From assembly GCA_023425485.1 (NCBI GenBank), contig JAFACO010000356.1, forward strand, positions 1 to 12,427: a stretch of DNA of 12,427 nt, given 5' to 3'. Below the pieces are notes generated by a model that was not told the DNA's origin, searched no databases, and worked only from the letters and a program-made list of their open reading frames with translations. Source of the stretch: Bacillota bacterium. Its GTDB lineage: Bacteria > Bacillota > Clostridia > Lachnospirales > Lachnospiraceae. The stretch's first letter is position 1. The number at the start of each line of letters is the position of its first letter. Below are positions 7,609 through 12,427 of the stretch, in pieces. Position numbers and translations under genes: made by a program.

Positions 7609-8385
7609 CTAATCTATTACATCTTCCTTTGTGTCTTTTCTACCTTCTTCCATATATTCTATCTTTATCAGCGTTAACCCCTGCGCCAGGGCTGTGGGTC
7701 CTGCCAGGCTCCTGTCACATCCCTCTAATATATCTCTTACTTTCTCGGGTGGATAAGCTCCTCTGCCCACCTCTATCAGCGTGCCTGCAATAATACGAAC
7801 CATGTTGTAAAGAAATCCACCACCAGTTACAGAAATCGTAATGTTATCCACAGTTCTAGTTACAGTCAGTTGATGTATGGTACGAACCGTATCAAGCACC
7901 TGTGTTTTTACAGAGCAAAAGCTTTTAAAGTCATGCTCACCAAGCAGATAATTGGCTGCCTCCTGCATTAATGACACATCTAACCCATAATAAATATGGG
8001 TACTGTATAGCCTCTTGGTTGGCAGCCCTATCCTGTTATTATAGATACAATACTCATAGGTCTTTTCACTGACTGTTTTTCTTGGATGAAAATCACAAGA
8101 AACCTCACTGGAACTTTGAACCCGGATATCCTCTGGCAATCTTTGATTAACTGCAAGACAAACTTTCTCTGCTGGCATTGCACTTTTTGTGTCAAAAACT
8201 GCAACATTTCCAAGGGCATGCACTCCAGAATCCGTCCTGCTCGCTCCAATCACAACAATCTCTTCGCCTAATAAGGAGGATAACGCTTTATTTAGTTCGG
8301 CTTCTATTGTTGGCATACCAGGTTGAAGTTGCCAGCCGCAATACGCCGTTCCATCATATGCAATTATTAATTTTATTCGTTTCAT
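7609..8385 (-). CDS. truA: tRNA pseudouridine synthase A (TruA)
   Basis: Cytosolic enzyme that isomerises uridine to pseudouridine at positions 38-40 of the tRNA anticodon arm. Clear family motifs are the N-terminal KRIKLIIAYDGTAYCGWQ, the catalytic-aspartate segment GASRTDSGVHALG (active-site Asp about residue 52 from the chosen start), FHPRKTVSEKTYEY in mid-protein, HDFKSFCS, and the C-terminal GGGFLYNMVRIIAGTL. Length is normal at about 258 residues. The frame also offers an ATG at 8397, but the protein then gains METN ahead of the usual MKRIKL start, and a GGATGA would sit too close to that ATG. The ATG at 8385, with GGAAA upstream, fits the family better, so I chose it with moderate confidence. 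truA sits downstream of ecfA1A2T as in many Firmicutes, but here has its own predicted promoter and lies about 480 bp from ecfT. Confidence 0.95.
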   Translation of the reverse strand: MKRIKLIIAYDGTAYCGWQLQPGMPTIEAELNKALSSLLGEEIVVIGASRTDSGVHALGNVAVFDTKSAMPAEKVCLAVNQRLPEDIRVQSSSEVSCDFHPRKTVSEKTYEYCIYNNRIGLPTKRLYSTHIYYGLDVSLMQEAANYLLGEHDFKSFCSVKTQVLDTVRTIHQLTVTRTVDNITISVTGGGFLYNMVRIIAGTLIEVGRGAYPPEKVRDILEGCDRSLAGPTALAQGLTLIKIEYMEEGRKDTKEDVID

Positions 8386-8403
8386 GTTCGTTTCCATTCA
8401 TCC

Positions 8404-8421
8404 GTATGTTTTATAACATAC
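8404..8421 (-). promoter_or_regulatory. Perfect small hairpin just before the truA start
   Basis: On the transcript GTATGTT and AACATAC pair perfectly (7 bp) around an ATAA loop, ending six bases before the upstream ATG at 8397 and 18 bases before the ATG at 8385. It could affect ribosome access to truA, but a chance AT-rich palindrome is equally possible. Confidence 0.35.
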
Positions 8422-8536
8422 CTTATTTTTATCAAAATATAGATTGTTTATAATGCAAAAAGGTCTATTAGACTGAAAAGTATGAATATGATTGTATCAA
8501 TATCCAGATGATGCAGACCAGCATCTAATTGTCTTC

Positions 8537-8566
8537 TTTATAGGCAATTCAGTGATGGTATGTCAA
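8537..8566 (-). promoter_or_regulatory. Predicted sigma-A promoter for truA
   Basis: On the minus strand: TTGACA, a perfect -35 (8561-8566), an 18-nt spacer, then TATAAA (-10, 8537-8542). It is the best promoter match I found in the window. Transcription would start near 8530, leaving about a 130-145-nt leader before truA and possibly continuing into the mgtC-like gene. Confidence 0.65.
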
Positions 8567-8570
8567 GTCC

Positions 8571-8600
8571 AGATGAATATAGATGTGGGCTTATTCATCT
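8571..8600. repeat. Inverted repeat upstream of the truA promoter
   Basis: AGATGAATA and TATTCATCT form a perfect 9-bp inverted repeat around a 12-nt centre, immediately upstream of the -35 of the predicted truA promoter. It could be a weak hairpin at the end of the ecf transcript, or an operator-like palindrome. No T-run follows on the minus strand. Nothing else supports a function. Confidence 0.3.
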
Positions 8601-8642
8601 TTGATAGAGTATATTGGCTTTTTACACTCTGATTATAAATAA

Positions 8643-8685
8643 GGTATCATAAGTATTTTATTCGTTAAATCCTACTTATGACACC
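8643..8685 (-). terminator. Hairpin downstream of ecfT, possible transcript end or RNA stabiliser
   Basis: On the minus-strand RNA, GGTGTCATAAGTA pairs with TACTTATGATACC over 13 bp, including one G-U wobble, around a 17-nt loop. On the plus strand the same position would be an A-C mismatch, which favours an RNA made from the minus strand. The sequence after the stem (TTATTTATAATC) is only moderately T-rich, so termination is uncertain. It lies between the 85-bp repeats and the truA promoter. Confidence 0.4.
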
Positions 8686-8703
8686 CCTTAAATTATAATT
8701 ATA

Positions 8704-8787
8704 TCCTGAACAAAAGCTATTCAGGAGCTTGTTGCTCCAATCGGTATCTGCAAGCACACTTGCAATACCTCATTCCGCTTTCATTAT
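8704..8787. repeat. 85-bp tandem repeat, copy 1 (truA-proximal)
   Basis: An 84-bp unit, repeated directly next to itself at 8789-8873. Within it are three inverted repeats: TCCTGAA/TTCAGGA, GGAGC/GCTCC, and GGTAT-TGCAAG/CTTGCA-ATACC with a single-base bulge. The two copies differ by five substitutions, all transitions, and one single-base indel. The first hairpin has a C-A mismatch at its loop end in this copy. There is no transposase gene or recognised insertion sequence end. Confidence 0.85.
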
Positions 8788-8788
8788 C

Positions 8789-8873
8789 TCCTGAACAAAA
8801 AACTGTTCAGGAGCTTGTTACTCCAATCGGTATTTGCAAGCACGCTTGCAATACCTCATTCCGCTTTCATTAT
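8789..8873. repeat. 85-bp tandem repeat, copy 2 (overlaps ecfT stop codon)
   Basis: Second copy of the unit, 85 bp. Its distal end supplies the TAA stop codon of ecfT (8870-8872), so ecfT runs right up to the repeat edge. TCCTGAAC/GTTCAGGA is fully paired here, while the small GGAG/CTCC hairpin is one pair shorter than in copy 1. The flanks are AT-rich (TATAATTATA on one side, TATATAAT on the other). It looks like a dispersed intergenic repeat that duplicated in place; the dispersed nature is inferred. Confidence 0.85.
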
Positions 8874-9688
8874 ATAATACCTGCATTATGGATAAAGCTA
8901 ATTCCTATTAATACACCAAGGTATAGCACCATCATAAGATAGGATATATAATCCCTGCTCTTATAACGCAGTGGTTTCATCTTAGTCCTTCCGTCTCCAC
9001 CTCGATAGCATCTTGCTTCCATTGCCATTGCCAAATCATTTGCCCTGCGAAATGCAGAAACAAATAGTGGCACTAAAAGTGGTATCAAGCTTTTAGCTTT
9101 TTTCATAAGTCCACCGGACTCAAAGTCAGCACCTCTTGCCATTTGTGCTTTCATTATTTTATCCGTCTCTTCAAGTAATATTGGAATGAAACGCAAAGCA
9201 ATTGACATCATCATAGCAATCTCATGTACAGGAACTTTAATTCGGTTTAACGGTCTCATAACCTTCTCCAACCCATCCGTTAATTGATTTGGAGTAGTTG
9301 TAAACGTCATTAACGAGGAGCCAAGAATTAGGAATATAAGACGAATTGCCATAAATACCGCGGACTGAATACCCTGATCTGTTACTCGAAATATCCAAAA
9401 GTTGATAACTTCGTTTCCCTGTGAAGTTAAGAACAAATTAAAAAACATTGTAAATAATAAAAGTACAACGACTGCTTTCAAGCCTTTTACAATAAAGCCA
9501 AAGGGTACTTTTGAAATCTTAATAATAGTTGCCAAGAATAAAGCTACAGCTATGTAGCCGTAGACCGAACTAAATGCAAATAAGGACACGATAAATACAA
9601 AGGTTCCTATCAATTTCACTCTTGGATCAAGTCGGTGCAAGATGGAATCGGCGGGATAATACTGACCGATAGTAATATCTCTAATCAT
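8870..9688 (-). CDS. ecfT: Energy-coupling factor transporter transmembrane protein EcfT
   Basis: Membrane T component of a group II ECF transporter. It couples ATP hydrolysis by EcfA1/EcfA2 to reorientation of an exchangeable substrate-binding S protein for vitamins or other micronutrients. The 272 residues are of normal length. The N-terminal GQYYPADSILHRLDPRVKL is typical. Hydrophobic helices lie near 24-56, 67-88, 108-130 and 246-265. The two coupling motifs for the ATPase grooves are both present, ARG at 184-186 and its counterpart ARC at 225-227 (MEARCYRGG). The ATG at 9688 has an AGGAAGTGAG site upstream. It follows ecfA2 after about 130 bp of AT-rich DNA, in which I see no terminator and no good promoter. 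Its stop codon falls inside the tandem repeat. No S component is encoded here, so this is probably the shared module used by several S proteins elsewhere. Confidence 0.94.
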   Translation of the reverse strand: MIRDITIGQYYPADSILHRLDPRVKLIGTFVFIVSLFAFSSVYGYIAVALFLATIIKISKVPFGFIVKGLKAVVVLLLFTMFFNLFLTSQGNEVINFWIFRVTDQGIQSAVFMAIRLIFLILGSSLMTFTTTPNQLTDGLEKVMRPLNRIKVPVHEIAMMMSIALRFIPILLEETDKIMKAQMARGADFESGGLMKKAKSLIPLLVPLFVSAFRRANDLAMAMEARCYRGGDGRTKMKPLRYKSRDYISYLMMVLYLGVLIGISFIHNAGII

Positions 9689-9819
9689 ACTTTGCTCACT
9701 TCCTACTAACGCTCATAATGGCGATTATATAAATTTAAAAAATATCTTATTTAGAATTGTAAACCAACAAATATCTTAAAGACAAACAGTAATTATTAAT
9801 TATATCAACACTATTTCCT

Positions 9820-10665
9820 TTAACTAAACAACCTTAAAATATCCTTCTTAGCTTCTTCTACTGTAGTTGCTTTGGTATTTACACGATACCCTTTATTTTT
9901 TAAGGCATTCATTACATAAGTAACTTGCGGAGCTGCCAAGTGCATCTCCTCAAGCTTCTTATATTGTGAAAAAACCTCACTGATGGGATGTTGCATAACA
10001 AGTTCTCCGTGATTCATAACAAAAAGGCGGTCTGCATAGTTAGCAACATCCTCCATGCTATGGGTAACCAGGATAATTGTTATATTACTTTCCTTATGAA
10101 GCTTCGTAATCTGATCAAGAATATCATCACGGCCTTTTGGATCAAGTCCAGCAGTTGGTTCATCCAGTATTAATACTTCTGGTCTCATAGCCAATACACC
10201 AGCAATAGCAACCCTTCGCTTCTGTCCACCTGACAATTCGAAAGGAGATGCATCTAACAAGTCATCACCAATACCAACCATTTTCAATGCTTCATAAGAC
10301 CTTAGTTCACACTCTACTTTATCTAACCCAAGATTTGTCGGTCCAAAGATAACATCCTTAAAAACTGTGGTCTCAAATAACTGATGTTCTGGATATTGAA
10401 AAACAAGACCAACCTTACTTCGCAATTGTCTTAAATTATATTTTGGATCGTAAATATCTTCTCCATTAAAATATATTTGACCACTTGTTGCCTTTATCAG
10501 ACCATTCATATGCTGAATTAGTGTTGATTTACCGGATCCGGTATGTCCAATTAGGCCAATAAATTCACCCTTTGCTATCTGAAAGCTGACATCTTTAATT
10601 GCATGTCTGGCAAAAGCAGTCCCAGTACTGTATTCATAATTAACTTTATCAAAAATTATTTGCAA
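9820..10665 (-). CDS. ecfA2: ECF transporter ATP-binding protein EcfA2
   Basis: One of two ATPases energising the ECF transporter, working as a heterodimer with EcfA1 under EcfT. All ABC motifs are intact over 281 residues: Walker A GHTGSGKST (40-48), Q-loop Q90 in VFQYPEHQLFE, signature LSGGQ (144-148), Walker B VLILDEP with D168/E169, and the H-loop histidine H202. The C-terminal extension after about 225 is typical of this family and carries part of the dimer contact. Translation must start at TTG (10663-10665): the codon immediately before it is an in-frame TAA, and GTAGGTGAG lies at good ribosome-binding distance. It lies 28 bp after ecfA1, so the pair is an operon. The A2 assignment rests on gene order and the YPEHQLFE Q-loop. 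Confidence 0.94.
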   Translation of the reverse strand: MQIIFDKVNYEYSTGTAFARHAIKDVSFQIAKGEFIGLIGHTGSGKSTLIQHMNGLIKATSGQIYFNGEDIYDPKYNLRQLRSKVGLVFQYPEHQLFETTVFKDVIFGPTNLGLDKVECELRSYEALKMVGIGDDLLDASPFELSGGQKRRVAIAGVLAMRPEVLILDEPTAGLDPKGRDDILDQITKLHKESNITIILVTHSMEDVANYADRLFVMNHGELVMQHPISEVFSQYKKLEEMHLAAPQVTYVMNALKNKGYRVNTKATTVEEAKKDILRLFS

Positions 10666-10693
10666 TTATCTCACCTACTTATCTTAGGATTTA

Positions 10694-11545
10694 TTATTTT
10701 AGAGTGCCGATTGCATCTATAAGCTCTTCTACAGTCAAAATCCCCTTAGGAATGTTTAACCCTGATTTCTTAAGTTCATAAGCAAGCTCTGTTACTTGTG
10801 GGACATCAAGACGATATTTTTTAATTTCTTCTACACGTGAAAAAATTTCTCGAGGTGTACCTTCCATTACTACATGCCCTGTTTCCATTACAAAAACTTT
10901 ATCTGCATATATTACCTCATCCATGTGATGAGTGATAAGAATAACCGTAACATTTTCTTTCTCATTAAGTTCTCTTACGGTTGCAATAACCTCTTTACGA
11001 CCATTAGGATCGAGCATTGCTGTAGGTTCATCCAATATAATACATTCTGGTTTCATTGCCATAATACCAGCGATAGCAACTCGCTGCTTCTGACCTCCAG
11101 AAAGTTTGTTAGGAGACATATGTCTAAATTCTAACATTCCAACAGCCTTCAGACTGTCTTCCACTCTTTTCCAAATCTCCTGTGTTGGTATTCCTAAATT
11201 CTCAGGCCCAAAACCTACATCCTCTTCAACTACCGTTGCTATGATTTGGTTATCTGGATTTTGAAATACCATTCCAGCTTTTTGACGAATGTCCCAAAGA
11301 TTTTTATCCTCCATGGTATTCATGCCATTCACCCAAACACTACCAGCAGTTGGATATAGAATTGCATTAATATGTTTCGCTAAGGTGGACTTACCGGAAC
11401 CGTTGGCACCAAGAACTGCAATAAAGTCGCCTTTCTTAACGTCTAGACTTACATTATCTATTGCTTTATGAATTGCTTCAACATTACCTTCTTCATCACG
11501 TCTTATATATTCAAATGATAGATCCTTTACCTTAATCATTTCCAT
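10694..11545 (-). CDS. ecfA1: ECF transporter ATP-binding protein EcfA1
   Basis: First gene of the ECF module, 283 residues, partner ATPase of EcfA2. Motifs are Walker A GANGSGKST (46-54), Q-loop Q95 in MVFQNPDNQ, signature LSGGQ (148-152), Walker B CIILDEP with D172/E173, and the H-loop histidine H206. FQNPDNQI is typical of the A1 subunit, and MLDPNGR (177-183) is the D-loop region. The C-terminal dimerisation extension after about 230 is present. The ATG at 11545 is preceded by GAGGAT at about 6-7 nt; an alternative ATG two codons in lacks comparable spacing. A predicted promoter at 11641-11668 and a terminator beyond it make this the first gene of its own transcript. It is not preceded by rplQ here, unlike the common Firmicutes arrangement. 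Confidence 0.94.
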   Translation of the reverse strand: MEMIKVKDLSFEYIRRDEEGNVEAIHKAIDNVSLDVKKGDFIAVLGANGSGKSTLAKHINAILYPTAGSVWVNGMNTMEDKNLWDIRQKAGMVFQNPDNQIIATVVEEDVGFGPENLGIPTQEIWKRVEDSLKAVGMLEFRHMSPNKLSGGQKQRVAIAGIMAMKPECIILDEPTAMLDPNGRKEVIATVRELNEKENVTVILITHHMDEVIYADKVFVMETGHVVMEGTPREIFSRVEEIKKYRLDVPQVTELAYELKKSGLNIPKGILTVEELIDAIGTLK

Positions 11546-11640
11546 ACTGTATCCTCATTTCTATGGTAAAACTCGAATTATAGTCATTTACAGCCATTCA
11601 CTATGATATTTTGAATTCCACAAAATAATTGCTACAAAAG

Positions 11641-11668
11641 ATTATACCTCATATGTCTATAAAAACAA
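11641..11668 (-). promoter_or_regulatory. Predicted promoter of the ecfA1-ecfA2-ecfT operon
   Basis: On the minus strand: a perfect TATAAT -10 (11641-11646), a 16-nt spacer, and a weak TTGTTT -35 (11663-11668). Transcription would begin near 11634, leaving a leader of about 90 nt before ecfA1. It lies just past the upstream terminator, where a promoter is expected. I saw no riboswitch fold in the leader. Confidence 0.5.
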
Positions 11669-11759
11669 ATAAAAAGTTTTAAAACAACTAAGATTTCTGT
11701 TAAAGCATGTTAAAGAATGAACACTTGATGAATTAGCGTTTAGAACTAGCATATCAAAT

Positions 11760-11793
11760 AAAGGCTGAACCACTTTTAATGGCTTCAGCCTTT
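11760..11793. terminator. Hairpin terminator after the Ig-like protein gene
   Basis: AAAGGCTGAA and TTCAGCCTTT pair perfectly over 10 bp, extended inside by CCA/TGG (one unpaired base) around a short loop. On the minus-strand transcript the stem ends in TTTATTTGAT, a moderate T-run, about 30 bp past the stop codon of the Ig-like gene. It separates that gene from the ECF operon. Confidence 0.75.
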
Positions 11794-11822
11794 ATTTAAT
11801 ATTATTAATTTACAACCTATTT

Positions 11823-12427
11823 TTATTCAAAATCTTCCACTACCTCGACAGTAAAAGTAATGGTACTTACTAAACCATCTTTGTCTGTAACTGTATAAAT
11901 TATTTCATAGATCCCAACTGTATTAAAATCTACTATATCTCCACTGGTTTCAATTCTACTTGAAATATCTCCTTCAACTTCATCATAAGCATATACTTGA
12001 GGCATCCATATTTCTGTTCCAACCTCTACTATAATTCCAAGCCATCCATTTTCAATCGCTAAAATTGGAGCTAAAGGAACACCTGGCTCTATTATTACTA
12101 CTATTCTTTTTAGGTCATAGAAATCTCCATCAAATAAATGAGAATTCTCATAGACAATTTGATATTGACCTGGCTGAGTTGTATCTACGCTACCGTTTAC
12201 AATAATTTGTGAAGTTAAGTCTACTCCATCAACTACTAAGGTAACACCAGGATCAACAAATCCCTCATTCACATTAACATACATTACATAGGAACCATTA
12301 AGTGATACATTGGTAATAGGCACTTCTGCCTCTACATATATACTTCTTGTTACTTCGGTACGATTTCCGGCTGCATCTCGCACGCTATATGTTATTTCAT
12401 ATAATCCCGCCACGGTTGTGTCAACAC
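11823..12427 (-). CDS. C-terminal part of a repetitive bacterial Ig-like (DUF5011-type) surface or secreted protein (5' end cut)
   Basis: The frame is open through base 12427, so the start lies outside the window. The GTG at 12413 is an internal valine (VDTTVAGLYEITYSV), not a start. Three related modules can be seen. The first is the end of one, finishing with the DAAGNRTEVTRSIYVEAE strand. A full one begins at ITNVSLNGSY and runs to RIVVIIEP, with the DPGVTLVVDGVDLT and VDTTQPGQYQIVY elements. The last ends VGIYEIIYTVTDKDG then VEVVEDFE. The DPG, DG and G-Y-x-I-x-Y pattern is that of DUF5011/Ig-like stalk domains in large Firmicutes exported proteins. There is no LPXTG motif, hydrophobic tail or S-layer domain at this end, so any anchor or catalytic domain must lie in the missing N-terminal part, or the protein is secreted. 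The function of the whole protein cannot be judged. Confidence 0.85.
   Translation of the reverse strand, partial: VDTTVAGLYEITYSVRDAAGNRTEVTRSIYVEAEVPITNVSLNGSYVMYVNVNEGFVDPGVTLVVDGVDLTSQIIVNGSVDTTQPGQYQIVYENSHLFDGDFYDLKRIVVIIEPGVPLAPILAIENGWLGIIVEVGTEIWMPQVYAYDEVEGDISSRIETSGDIVDFNTVGIYEIIYTVTDKDGLVSTITFTVEVVEDFE

Noticed and set aside
7573..7609. GTATCAA/TTGATAC inverted repeat at the end of truA
   Set aside because: 7-bp AT-rich stem with a 23-nt loop and no T-run; too weak to call a terminator.
8455..8515. An 18-codon frame in the truA leader starting MLVCIIW
   Set aside because: No ribosome binding site, no similarity I recognise, and length within chance expectation.
8704..8873. Tiny minus-strand frames in each repeat unit, both beginning MRYCK (13 and 18 codons)
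   Set aside because: The two copies differ by amino-acid changing bases and by a stop codon (TAA versus CAA), and the changes respect hairpins, not coding sense. They are more likely spurious frames of a structured repeat.
9740..9778. Direct repeat AAATATCTTA twice in the ecfA2-ecfT gap
   Set aside because: 10-bp AT-rich match 29 bp apart in AT-rich DNA; probably chance.
1..12427. Plus-strand reading frames of 60-91 codons scattered over the window
   Set aside because: All but small parts lie antisense to well-supported minus-strand genes, lack ribosome binding sites and show no recognisable domains.
1..12427. CRISPR array, tRNA/rRNA genes, transposases, phage or defence genes
   Set aside because: Looked for on both strands; the only tandem repeat is the two-copy 85-bp unit, which lacks spacers, and no such protein motifs occur.

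Overview
The window looks like a chromosomal piece of a low-GC Gram-positive anaerobe, most likely a Clostridia/Lachnospiraceae relative. The reasons are the AT-rich intergenic DNA, strong AGGAGG-type ribosome binding sites, an ecfA1-ecfA2-ecfT-truA gene order typical of Firmicutes, and Clostridia-like protein sequences. This is inferred from the sequence alone. Every gene I can support lies on the minus strand, so transcription runs from high to low coordinates. Two genes are cut by the window edges: the epimerase at position 1 and the Ig-like protein at position 12427.

Right part (12427 to 7609), in transcription order. First comes the C-terminal end of a repetitive secreted Ig-like (DUF5011-type) protein, closed by a hairpin terminator at 11760-11793. 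A promoter near 11641-11668 then drives ecfA1, ecfA2 (TTG start) and ecfT, the shared energizing module of a group II ECF vitamin transporter; no substrate-binding S component is in the window. The ecfT stop codon lies inside a tandemly duplicated ~85-bp hairpin-rich repeat (8704-8873). This is followed by a further hairpin and then a good promoter (8537-8566) for truA. The usual ecfT-truA neighbourhood is therefore separated by about 480 bp of structured non-coding DNA.

Middle (7509 to 6239). An MgtC/SapB family membrane protein gene ends in a long bidirectional hairpin terminator (6745-6806). About 500 bp of AT-rich non-coding DNA follows. It contains a promoter (6394-6422) and a ~150-nt leader for the polysaccharide operon.

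Left part (6238 to 1) is the start of an exopolysaccharide or capsule operon. Its order is a 70-residue single-pass membrane protein of unknown function, a WbaP/CpsE-type initiating phosphoglycosyltransferase (start overlaps the previous stop by one base), two GT4 glycosyltransferases, a Caps_synth-type (PF05704) glycosyltransferase whose start overlaps the preceding gene, and a UDP-glucuronate 4-epimerase-like sugar nucleotide epimerase. Together they would load the first sugar phosphate onto undecaprenyl phosphate, extend it by several sugars and supply an activated uronic acid or galactose-type donor. Flippase, polymerase and chain-length genes are not present and presumably lie beyond position 1.

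I found no CRISPR array, tRNA, rRNA, insertion sequence, phage gene or defence system. The least explained items are the 85-bp tandem repeat with its competing hairpins, the small membrane protein heading the polysaccharide operon, and that operon's long non-coding upstream region.
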